A stretch of DNA of 64,000 nucleotides from Nemertoderma westbladi (GCA_032718475.1 JAUCBJ010009147.1:1-64000); one strand, 5' to 3'; shown: positions 51,501 to 63,633, counted from the first letter of the stretch. The notes: generated by a model not told the origin, from the sequence alone. Translations and numbers: made by a program.

Positions 51501-54500
51501 ACTCCAGCCCAATAAGAACTACTCCATCCCAATAAGAACTACTCCATCCCAATAAGAACTACTCCAGCTCAATAAGAACTACTCCATCACAATAAGAACT
51601 ACTCCAGCCCAATAAGAACTACTCCATCCCAATAAGAACTACTCAATCCCAATAAGAACTACTCCAGCCCAATAAGAACTACTCCATCCCAATAAGAACT
51701 ACTCCAGCTCAATAAGAACTACTCCATCCCAATAAGAACTAATCCATCTCAATAAGAACTACTCCAGCCATTAAGAACTACTCCAACCCAATAAGAACTA
51801 CTCCAGCTCAATAAGAACTACTCCACCCCATTAAGAACTACTCCAGCTCAATAAGAACTACTCCAACCCAATAAGAACTACTCCAACCCAATAAGAACTA
51901 ATCAAGCCCAATAAAAACTACTCCAGCCCAATAAGAACTACTCCAGCCCAATAAGAACTACTCCATCCCAATAAGAACTACTCCATCCCAATAAGAACTA
52001 CTCCAACCCAATAAGAACTAATCCAGCCCAATAAGAACTACTCCAGCCCAATAAGAACTACTCCAGCCCAATAAGAACTACTCCAGCCCAATAAGAACTA
52101 CTCCAGCCCAATAAGAACTACTCCAGCCCAATAAGAACTACCCCAGCCCAATAAGAACTACTCCAGCCCAATAAGAACTACAACATCCCAATAAGAACTA
52201 CTCCACCCCAATAAGAACTACTCCAACCCAAAAAGAACTAATCCAGCCCAATAAGAACTACTCCAGCCCAATAAGAACTAATCCAGCCCAATAAGAACTA
52301 CTCCAGCCCAATAAGAACTACTCCAGCCCAATAAGAACTACTCCAGCCCTATAAGAACTACTCCAGCCCAATAAGAACTACTCCAGTCCATAAAGAAAAA
52401 ACTACTCCAACCCAATAAGAACTACTCCAGCCCATTAAGAACTACTCCAGTCCAATAAGAACTACTCCAGCCCAATAAGAACTACTCCAGCCCAATAAGA
52501 ACTACTCCAGCCCAATAAGAACTACTCCATCCCAATAAGAACTACTCTATCCCAATAAGAACTACTCCAACCCAATAAGAACTAATCCAGCCCAATAAGA
52601 ACTACTCCAGCCCAATAAGAACTACTCCAGCCCAATAAGAACTACTCCAACCCAATAAGAACTAATCCAGCCCAATAAGAACTACTCCAGCCCAATAAGA
52701 ACTACTCCAGCCCAATAAGAACTACTCCAGCCCAATAAGAACTACTCCAGCCCAATAAGAACTACTCCATCCCAATAAGAACTACTCCATCCCAATAAGA
52801 ACTACTCCAACCCAATAAGAACTAATCCAGCCCAATAAGAACTACTCCAGCCCAATAAGAACTACTCCAGCCCAATAAGAACTACTCCAGCCCAATAAGA
52901 ACTACTCCAGCCCAATAAGAACTACTCCAGCCCAATAAGAACTACTCCATCCCAATAAGAACTACTCCATCCCAATAAGAACTACTCCATCCCAATAAGA
53001 ACTACTCCAACCCAATAAGAACTACTCCAACCCAATAAGAACTAATCAAGCCCAATAAGAACTACTCCAGCCCAATAAGAACTACTCCAGCCCAATAAGA
53101 ACTACTCCATCCCAATAAGAACTACTCCATCCCAATAAGAACTACTCCAACCCAATAAGAACTAATCCAGCCCAATAAGAACTACTCCAGCCCAATAAGA
53201 ACTACTCCAGCCCAATAAGAACTACTCCAGCCCAATAAGAACTACTCCAGCCCAATAAGAACTACTCCAGCCCAATAAGAACTACCCCAGCCCAATAAGA
53301 ACTACTCCAGCCCAATAAGAACTACAACATCCCAATAAGAACTACTCCACACCAATAAGAACTACTCCAACCCAAAAAGAACTAATCCAGCCCAATAAGA
53401 ACTACTCCAACCCAATAAGAACTACTCCAGCCCATTGAGAACTACTCCAGCCCAATAAGAACTACTCCAGCCCAATAAGAACTACTCCATCCCAATAAGA
53501 ACTACTCCATCCCAATAAGAACTACTCCACCCCAATAAGAAGTACTCCATCCCAATAAGAACTACTCCAGCCCAATAAGAACTACTCCAACCCAATAAGA
53601 ACTACTCCAGCCCATTAAGAACTACTCCAGCCCAATAAGAACTACTCCAGCCATTAAGAACTACTCCAGCCCAATAAGAACTACTCAGCCATTAAGAACT
53701 ACTCCAACCCAATAAGAACTACTCCAGCCCAATGAGAACTACTCCAGCCCAATAAGAACTACAACATCCCAATAAGAACTACTCCACCCCAATAAGAACT
53801 ACTCCAACCCAAAAAGAACTAATCCAGCCCAATAAGAACTACTCCAGCCCAATAAGAACTAATCCAGCCCAATAAGAACTACTCCAGCCCAATAAGAACT
53901 ACTCCAGCCCAATAAGAACTACTCCAGCCCAATAAGAACTACTCCAGCCCTATAAGAACTACTCCAGCCCAATAAGAACTACTCCAGTCCATAAAGAAAA
54001 AACTACTCCAACCCAATAAGAACTACTCCAGCCCATTAAGAACTACTCCAGTCCAATANNNNNNNNNNNNNNNNNNNNNNNNNNNNNNNNNNNNNNNNNN
54101 NNNNNNNNNNNNNNNNNNNNNNNNNNNNNNNNNNNNNNNNNNNNNNNNNNNNNNNNNNGCCCAATATGAACTACTCCAGCTCAATAAGAACTACTCCAGA
54201 CCAATAAGAACTACTCCATCCCAATAAGAACTACTCCAACCCAATAAGAACTACTCCAGCCCAATAAGAACTACTCCAGCCCAATAAGAACTACTCAATC
54301 CCAATAAGAACTACTCCAGCCCAATAAGAACTACTCCATCCCAATAAGAACTACTCCAGCTCAATAAGAACTACTCCACCCCATTAAGAACTACTCCAGC
54401 TCAATAAGAACTACTCCAGCCCAATATGAACTACTCCAGCTCAATAAGAACTACTCCAGACCAATAAGAACTACTCCATCCCAATATGGGATTTCTCACA

Positions 54501-57500
54501 TTGCTATTTTATTTTTATATTTTAGCGATCGCGGCGCGTTTGTTATCGGGCCATCTCCCCTGTCTGCTTGGAGGTCTCCTGTCCCAGACGACCCCCACCA
54601 CCAACCCCGTGGCCGAGTGGCAGCGGTGGCTGGCTGTTCTCCCGTCCAGCTTCAACCGACTAACAGCCGCTGTTCGCCAGCTGGCCCTCAGTGTGGCCCA
54701 ATGTGGCGCAATCTACGGCGAGCTCTACACATCGCCTAACAATATGGCTAGTCGGCGGCTGTCCAACCTGGCCGCGTTAGTCATCGAGAAGTCTGGAGTT
54801 AAGGTTAGTCGAGGTCAGGTCAGGTCAGATCCTTACTGGAGACGATTATGTAAAGTGTATTATTTATTGAATTTGGCTGTAAGTTTAATTTAATACACCC
54901 ATTGCAATCGTGGAATGTTTTTTTTTTAATATATTATGATACAACCAGAATTTTAAGATACGTTGATACAAATAAAGGTATGTCATTTCATTAATTTTTA
55001 AAATTAATTTCGCAGTAAACGGTACTAATTTATCGTTACGATATAACACACTTTATAACTTTAAACCGGGGAAGTTCCCATTGAAATAATAATGAGTTAA
55101 AATCGTTCTGGAACACACCTCTGGGTGCTCTAAAATCGTATTGCTTTTGCATATAAAGTCAAGACCCGGTGTCGAATTTGTTCACTTTTTGGAAAATCCA
55201 CAATGATGCCAACAATATACCCGAATCAGTTAAAACCTTTATTACTTCCATGCAAGGTGTAATGCAATATATGCCGCACTAGAATATGAATTGCGGAAAT
55301 TAATAAAATTATTGGGAAGAGTTATCTAATTCGGGTCTATCTTTATTTAGGTACCGGTATATCTTTCGATTTATGTCCTCCGTATATCGAAGATATAATA
55401 ATAAGATATGAAATATATTATGTGTTTCTGAGTGATCTTTGTTTTTTATTATTTTAGAGTACTTGCCAGAAACCTCTCCACCTTCAGATACAAACCAGTA
55501 ATCAACGACCTGTTAACCAAGGCCATGCACAATTGCAGTACACCCCTCGCCGCTCTATGCAGCGGCCCCCATACCCCTCCCCCTTTCATACCTCTGTGCA
55601 GCGGCCCCCATACCCCACCCCTTTCCCTGTTATTGCCGCCCCTCGTCCATCTAATATTCCCCAATCTCTTCCACACGTTCATGAGCAACAGTCTTCCATG
55701 CACCACCTACCACACCCATCGCCGACTCAACTGGCAGCCCCAAATCCAGAGGTCATTCCGCTAAATATTTCGCAAGCTTCCCAGCCTCATCAGCAGTCAG
55801 CTTCAGTCAATAGTTTCCCTATTAATCAACATATTTATCAAAATATTCCACAAACACCGTCACAAAATGTTAACCTTTCTTATGAAGAATTCCCAATCGG
55901 AAATCAGATTCAGCAAAAGCCTTACAACGCCCAATACCATAAATATCCATCATACAACATCTATCGACAACAACATACTCCTTCATACACGCCGACTCCC
56001 TCGCCTTCATACAATAATGATATTAATTTAATGAGACAACAATCTACTTACAACATTCCTTTGCAACAAGCATCGCCTTACGAACAATCACCAGCATTCC
56101 ACCCTCCTCCTCAACCATCGCCATCCTACGCGTTCCCTCACCATCAGTCACCATCTCCCTACCAACAGCAACTTCATTCACCAGTTGCATCAATTTACCC
56201 ACCCCAACAATCACCGACGGCGTACAATAATGTCCAACACTCTCCCGCCTACATTCCCCCGCAGCAAGTGTCACCCCAGCGCTCTCCTGTGTTCAAGATG
56301 GCCTCCAAACCCGGTATCGTTCACCAAAGGAATCCCTACCTAGTTGTATCCGAACAGTCTGTCCCGTATAAGGAATGGTACCCACAACCCCCAGACCATT
56401 ACTTCCATCCCGGACCAAACGTTAACAGATTTAGACAGGGTGCGCCTCTTTACAATCAGCAATACATGGAGTCGTCCCCCAGGTAACAACACCGTAATAT
56501 TTTGTTTCATTTTGTCACAACTTATTTTTCATATTTTTATATTTTCGCATATTTGTTGTTTTTAAATTATTTCGCATAGCTGTTTTATTTTAGTGCTGAA
56601 AAAGTTTCTCAATCTGCTGTTTTCAAAATTTTCTAATTTGTCTTGAAAAAGTTTTCAAAAATTTCTAAAGTTTTATAATTTGTTTTTTACGTTGGAGTCA
56701 AAGTTGTTGATTTTGTCAGGACTTCGGAACCGTGTTCCGATTTTGTTCTGTTCCTATTGTTTACTAATGTTCCGCGACTCATCTTTAACGCCAACAATTT
56801 TCTATTCATACACAGGTTAAATCGAGCCACCGACAACCAATCTCCTAACCCCCTCCAACTACTCATGATTCTCGCCCAAGAGAGCAACTTCGACGCTTCA
56901 GTTTTATTCAACCTAATGCAGCAACAACAACTAGTGGTCCAGCAGCTACAGCAGCAGTTATCCAGTCTCTTCCTCGCCATGTTGCACACCCGTAGTTCCT
57001 CCGGCCAGGTGGCTTCCCAGTTGACCTTCCTACAACAGGCGATGCAAGCCGAGACGGGGGGTGCACCAGTGCCTATGGGTGCCGGTGTAAGTGTTCCACA
57101 GCACCACCACGAGGAGAACCACCCGCTGGTGTCTGCACTCGCTCAGCTATCTCAGAAGAACAATGTATGGCAGAGCGGAGGACCTCAGCAGCAAGGTCCC
57201 CCGAATTCCATTCCATTTGGTGAGTGCTACAACCTAGGGTTGGGGAATAAAGAATAAAGTAGTCAGGTATGGTTTCTAATGCCATTTTTTAATGGGGAAT
57301 TCATGACACTGCCTTTTTTGAAACAGTAGTGTGTGGTTGTGAAAGTAGTGGTTTCTATCGTCGATAGTAAATATTATTTTTGAAAATGATGTGTGCCGTG
57401 TGGTTTATGCAGTTTTCATATTTGCCAAATCTATATTGAACGCGAAAAATGCCTGTTCATGAATATTACATTAAATATATCTAACTAAACCTCGATATTT

Positions 57501-60500
57501 TTGGAAAAAAAACCCAGTTTGGTCATATAAATTACATTAATGCTAATAATTTAATAGATCTGTCTGTACCAGTTTTTTGTAGGGTACTAGTACTACTTAC
57601 TACTACTAGGTCGAGTGTCCTCGGACGTAATGTCTTTCAGTTGTAGGAGTTCACCGCTTGTGGTTTAAAATTTACTAGCGTCTATGCATTAGGCCGCCGT
57701 TGGTTGATTACCTTCAGCCGACCTTGTGACGCGAGCCACGAGCTTAGCATGCGGGCACCACTATCTCAATCGGTGTGTCGGTTGATCCGTCGTTATGTTG
57801 AGTCCAAAATTTAAACGTCAATTAACTCGATCAATCCTCGATGAAATGTAACTAAACTTGGTACACAAATAGTCTGTCAAAAGTTTAGAAATTTTCCAAG
57901 CCGAATTTGCGAAGCTAAGATAAAAGCAGTTAATTAAGTTGGTTACGGTAAAAAAAACTGCACTTCCACGCAGCCTGCCCTTTCATGGAGATTAGTTATT
58001 TTCTAGAATAAGATTTAAATAATTTAACGTAAAAATTATACAGCTGTAATCCCCATATCCTATTCCATTGTAGTTTTTAATTAATTCAAGTGATTTACTT
58101 TAAGAAATGTGTTTGTAATTGATCTAAAAACATTATTAACTTATTTAAATGCCACGTCTCTCCAGCTACTTCCATCTCCGCATATAAATGTCGGGCAGTT
58201 GGCGGAAGCGGCAGCTATAATTATATCACAATGCCTCAAAAATAATTATACAACAGCGACTATGCCGGGACTTGTCATCAACGAACAATCGATGATGTTT
58301 TATCATAAACTATCCCTAGCGTACTGAGCCGCTCCATGTACCTAGGCTTTTGAAGATTTTCATAATTTTCGGTTATATTCGAGATGTAGCTCTATCTGGT
58401 CGGATAGGCGAGAGAAACCCGAATGCTAGGAGGACATCCACACCCGCAGAGGCAGCCCTTCCCTTACTCAACCGGGTGTGGGCCACTTTTCATTCAGGGC
58501 CACATATCTGTGAATAATACCTTGCTACTATGTCTAACTACTGCACCCCTTGCAAGGCCATGCTTCTGGCACCAGATAATGTTTGCACCGCAACTAATAC
58601 GTGATCTCACTTAAAACAAAGTGTTACCTATTCAATTGGCCATTATGGCTCGTTCTGCACGCTGTTTTTGGCGACTTCGGTGTTGCGTATCGGGGCTGCT
58701 CGGGCGTTGCATGTGTGTGTGTGTGTGTGGGTTATTTGAGTGTATGTGTGTTACTGTTGTGTACGTATGTTTGAGACTATTTACATTTACATTTATATTA
58801 CATTTTATATTTTATATTACGTTTATATATCATACCGGGTGTTCCATAATGATTGCCAAGGCCAGCCAAAACTGCAAGAAATGCACTATAGTGTAATATA
58901 TCATTCGAATGAGAATTTAATTCTGAGCTTGCATGCAAAAATGTAGGGTCCAATACAAAAGTATAAAAATTTTATAGGTAATTCTTTAAACCTATCTTAC
59001 TTTTCAATATTTGTGATTTAATCACAATTAAAAAAAATATAATTTATCCAGCGTTAGTCATCAGCTTTACAGCCATGTTTCTTTCCCCTTTGCAGCACGG
59101 GGAGCTCGATAGTGGCAAAGGATGTTGGCCCTTAAAAGGGCCGATTTGGGTTGAGTTCAGTTTGATTATGCCACAGAATCACGACCCTCTCTAAAAGTAA
59201 CATCTCTGATCCTGTCAACCATACGTTTTTCTTCAGAGTCATCGAAGATTGCACTGGAACTTGTAATTTTAATTACTTCTGTTAGCCCTAATTCAGTAAA
59301 ATTACCAAAGAAACACTAAAACCGGTAACTGAATTTTGTAATATATTGCAATACAGCGAAATTCAGGCAGTAATAACTGTTTAAACAGGACTGCAAAGCT
59401 GATGACTAGCACTGGATAAATTATATTTATTTTAATTGTAATTAAATCAAAAATATTGAAAAGTAAGATAGGTTTAAAGAATTACCTATAAAATTTCTAT
59501 ACTTTTACGGGCGCTCATAAGCCATTATATTGGCTTGTTGCCCAATTGCTTTGTATTGAATAAAATAAATGTTAAACGAAAAGAGGACAACCACGATAAA
59601 ATCGGTCGTCTTGTGTTTATTGAGTTGCCATGCGGTACTTTATTTCTCCAATAATATGTAATAAATCTATTTCTATTTATTTTCCTTGGATATGAAGAGC
59701 AGTCTTACTTCCCTAGTTCAGATAGGTTTGTTTAGGTTGATAATAATCTTCTTCTTCTTTCTTCTTCTATCTTCTATATCTAAAGCTCAAATTGTGTATG
59801 TATGTATGTATGTATGTATGTATGTATGTATGTATGTATGTATGTATGTATGTATGTATGTATGTATGTATGTTTGTATGTATGTTTGTTTGTTCCTCTA
59901 TCTCCTCCTAAACTACTGGCTCTCGCGATATGAGGAAAATACCGTTGGATTCAGCGTGGTCTTGGGCTCTGTATAAAGTAATTTTCAGAAAAATACAGTA
60001 ATTCGTTATTGCAAAAAATGAAATAAACGAAAAGTGCCATAGACGCAATGGTAAAATTACACCAATAACAGCTGTGTGTTCATGATGAAAAATGGCTTAT
60101 GTAATGGATTTCTACTCAGGCTTAGTATAAATCGATGAGGTTGCCAAGATTATTGTACTTACAGTAGTACACCAATACTGTTTGCTTAGGCCCTACTGCC
60201 CAAACGCCACCCCTTACAAACTTGAAATTCTTCATAGGGTAGCATTAGTGTGTGTTAAATATTTTATACAGCTGATCAGCTTACATACAGCTTATCAGTA
60301 AAGGTATGGGTGAATTTGAATTATTACTAATTCCAGGTGAATGAATTTTAGGGTTTGTCTTTTTGCCGTATGCGTACGTATTTGAATGAGTTCCCGTAGC
60401 CTACCGTAGGCTACCGTATGTGGGACTATTTGCCCGTATTCAGGAAGCTATTCGCCGTGAGGACCAGCCAGTGCATAATCTTGTACTTTGGCAGCCTCAT

Positions 60501-63500
60501 GGAGTGAATAAGCATAGTGGACAGCCCATGACTTTCTTGAGACGCATCTTAAAGGACACTGGCCTTGAAGATGCGGATGATCTAGCAAATGTCATGGGTG
60601 ATAGGGAGTTGTGGCGGCGCAATTTTGTTGACAAGCCGGCACAGCATTCTTAAAAATGCAGCTGCAATGCAGCATGCCGATAATAGTAGTAGTACTAGGA
60701 AGCAGAATCAGTGCACTGCTTACCGCTAACGGTAGGCCTACTGTACCTGGCAACCTGGCCTGTTTTAAGTGTTTTTATACTACGTGTTCTATGCTCCCGG
60801 TACCAGGGGTTTGGAAATTCTCGGCGAGTTTTTTTTTTCAAGGATATTTTTTATTATTTATCATTATTATGAAATGATGATAATAATTATTATGAAATAT
60901 AATGATAATAATTATTTTGAAATAATCATAATAATTATTATACTGTTTGTTGATGGCTGAAAGTTAAATTGCCCAGGCTAGTATAACACGAAGTGGGGCC
61001 TTCGCGCAGCACGTGACTTGAACTTATGTTAGGTGTCAACTCGAAAGAAATATTTGCAAAATGTAAACATGTCCCCTTAGTCACAATAACACATAGAGGC
61101 TGACTGAGAAATTGCAATCGAGTTAAGACTTCATAAAAACTCAGTCTGAGGTCTAGAATATATGTAAATGTAAAAGTAAAAAAGCAGGCCTACATTTTCT
61201 TCGACTATTAGGCCAGGGATTACGCACAAAGTCTGACGACTTATTTCCAGTGCGGTCCCCCAGAACTATACTCCTCAGAGTAAAGTACTCATTACTCATT
61301 TAGTACTCATTTAGCTACCACTTAAGGATGTAAGGCAGAGATGCGCCCTGGCTGGTTCCTTTAAAGCATTCGTGCCGAAACGAAAACTGCCTTGGCCCAT
61401 GTGAGGATCGAACCCACGACCTACGGGAGATGTGAATTCTATGCAACCACTACACCAAGGTGTGACCTATGTGCCAGGTATCAGAAAATGATTATAAACT
61501 ATAATACGAAAGGGCTGACGTTTTAATTTCACACATATCTAAAATTTTTAATTTCAGCCCACTAGCGGTAGAGAATACCATCCCAACAAAGATGCTACCT
61601 ATGTATGGTCTACGGTCTAGCATGTCTGCCAAGTATCAGCTTGAATGGATAATAAAGAACCAAATGAGAGAAAGTTTTTACTTTCAGACATTTCAACCTC
61701 TAGCGGCAAACTGGAGAACTGAGAACCGATCAAATTCTTCACACAGACGAACCATGTGGTCTGGTACATATTTGCCAAGATTCAGCTTTAAACAGATTAA
61801 GATCAAAGGAACTGGACGGTTAATACTTTCATACATTTCGCTCTCTAGCGACATACTGGAAAATTGCAGACTGACCGATTACAGAGACCCGCACAAAGAT
61901 ACAGGATGTGTTCTAGCACATATATGACAACTTTCAGCTTGTATGGATCATAAATAACGGAATGGGTCAATAATTTCACTTTCAGGCATTTCGCTCTCCA
62001 GTGGAAGACAAGAGAACTATAGACTGGTTAGCCTAGCCCCCTTTGAATGCCACAGCTAATGGTCTAGTACATTTCTGCCAAGTTTCAGCTTGTACGGATT
62101 AAAAGCAAAGAAATTGGAGGACATTTAATGTTTAGACATGTTGGAGACTGATGAACTGGGTTTCTTAAAGTTTTTAAAAATCTCACCTTTTGGTCCTGTA
62201 ATAATGCCAACAAATTTTCAACACGACACACGGCTTTAAATCCGACAAAGTTATTAGCATGTCAAATCGTAACGAAGACTACGTCGCGGCGTCAACAACT
62301 ATTTGTCATTATTGTCCCACCCCTAACATGGTCAGTTCACTAAGAATCCGGCAACGTCGTGGCTCACCCCACAAAGCGCGAGCTGTATAATCTTAGCACA
62401 GTACAGCCGGCTCGCTGTATAATTTACCTATACTGTACGTACAGGTCTATAAACATGGATAAATAGGCCAGGTACAGTACCGTGAGATTTAGCCATAGTG
62501 CAGTAGTGCTGCAGTGCACTGACTACTGCTTCCTGAATAACGGGCAAATACGTCCCACATACGGTAGCCTACGGTAGGCTACCGTAACTATTTCAAATAC
62601 GTACACATACGGCAAAAAGACAAACCCTGAATTTTAGTGATAATGTAGGCTTTCAACTTTAGTACTGTACTGTAGGATTTTTTTTTTTTTTTTTTTTTTT
62701 TTATAGAACAATTTATATATAGAACAAAATAAATATTGCAAAATATATAATATATATTATTAAAACAGAAATAGAATTGAATTTAATAAAGCAAAATGCC
62801 AACAAATATATACTACACATACACAATACTGTAACTGTACTGTACTGTAGGATAATAATAATGAATGGAGAGGGACCCAACTATACTACGTTTGTTTGTT
62901 CTTATAGCTGGCATTTTATGAACTGTGTTCAATCAAAGACACCAGTGTAGTAGTTGGGTCCTTCTCCATTCATTATTATTATCCTACAGTACAGTACTAC
63001 AGTTGAAAGCCTACATTATCACTAAAATTCATTCACCTGGAATTAGTAATATTTCACATTCGCCCATACCTTTACTGATAAGTTGTATGTAAGCTGATCA
63101 GCTGTATAAAATATTTAACACACACTAATGCTACCCTATGAAGAATTTCAAGTTTGTAAGGGGTGGCGTTTGGGCAGTAGGGCCTAAGCAAACAGTATGT
63201 GTGTACTACTGTAAGTACAATAATCTATCGATTTATACTAAGCCTGAGTAGAAATCCATTACATAAGCCATTTTTCATCATGAACACACAGCTGTTATTG
63301 GTGTAATTTTACCATTGCTTCTATGGCACTTTTCGTTTATTCACAACACCGTTCTGTATATTGATAGAATTATACGGTACTATTTTTTATTATATTGTAT
63401 TGTGTACTAAATTTACACTACACTATCAAGGCGTTGGGATGGGGCGGGGGGTATATTTAATACTTTAATTTGATAAAATCAAAAATTTTAATAAACTAAA

Positions 63501-63585
63501 TTTGAGAGCATCCATAGTATCTATAGTATAATAGATACTACTGTAGACTAGCAAGTCTGGCGCGCGAAGCGCGCCTGGTTTGCTA

Positions 63586-63633
<48 letters not shown>

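Larger units (their letters stand above)
24809..54486 (+). repeat. 20-bp minisatellite array, approximately 29.7 kb
   Basis: The consensus on the gene's sense strand is CCAATAAGAACTACTCCAGC. At 60 bp per line three units fit exactly, so the period is 20 bp, and there are about 1,480 units. Most variation is confined to a few positions: the base after CTCCA (G, T or A), CCAAT versus CCATT, AACTACT versus AACTAAT, GCCC versus GCTC, and insertions of A in GAAAAAACT. No foreign sequence interrupts it except a 100-N gap. It fills intron 4 of the MBD gene from 385 bp after the donor to about 40 bp before the acceptor. No long reading frame exists: TAA on the sense strand and TAG on the other close every frame. 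Confidence 0.98.
58957..59507. mobile_element. 551-bp foldback element in intron 7
   Basis: The left arm 58957-59075 (AAAAGTATAAAAATTTTATA, then GGTAATTCTTTAAACCTATC, ACTTTTCAATATTT, ATAATTTATCCAG, CATCAGCTTT) is the near-perfect complement of 59389-59507. The ~310-bp loop is unique sequence and holds a histone-type hairpin and a short minus-strand frame. No target duplication was defined. Confidence 0.75.
60022..63340. mobile_element. Large inverted-repeat (foldback) element, ~430-bp arms
   Basis: The left arm 60022-60451 is the reverse complement of the right arm 62528-63340 once a later insertion (about 62629-63030) is removed. Shared landmarks are AAGTGCCATAG, AAAAATGGCTTATGTAATGG, CAGCTGATCAGCTTACATAC, TTTGTCTTTTTGCCGTATG, CCTACCGTAGGCTACCGTA and TATTCAGGAAGC. 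The ~2.1-kb interior holds a LINE tail, a SINE and tandem repeats. A related solo arm lies at 3107-3276. No transposase was recognised and no target duplication is obvious. Confidence 0.8.

Noticed and set aside
24809-54486. Satellite as a repetitive protein-coding region
   Set aside because: A 20-bp period cycles through all frames, and TAA (sense) or TAG (antisense) closes every frame within a few units.
24809-54486. CCAAT in each satellite unit as NF-Y binding sites
   Set aside because: The flanks (GCCCAATAAG) do not fit the extended NF-Y consensus, which needs purines before CCAAT and S-R after it. The pentamer alone is not evidence.
54486-54525. ATG at 54486 as a start with signal peptide (MGFLTLLFYFYILAIAA)
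   Set aside because: The hydrophobic stretch is the translated pyrimidine tract of the intron. The AG at 54524-54525 fits as the splice acceptor, with correct phase from exon d.
58166-58327. Extra exon of the MBD gene (LLPSPHINVGQLAEAAAIII frame)
   Set aside because: The acceptor is plausible, but exon g leaves one overhanging base, which forces a different frame that stops after about 23 codons. Exon g joins exon h at 63807 in perfect phase. An alternative terminal exon remains possible but is unsupported.
59686-59976. Membrane protein with a Met-Tyr-Val-Cys repeat
   Set aside because: The repeat is a translated TATG microsatellite, and the frame has no other support.
61390-61460. Functional tRNA gene on the minus strand
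   Set aside because: A and B boxes and the T-stem are present, but there are four extra bases before the acceptor strand and no convincing anticodon arm. It is read as a SINE head.
61592-61927. 111-codon plus-strand gene in intron 7
   Set aside because: It lies within 150-bp tandem repeats inside a foldback element, with no recognisable domain and no splice continuity with the MBD gene.
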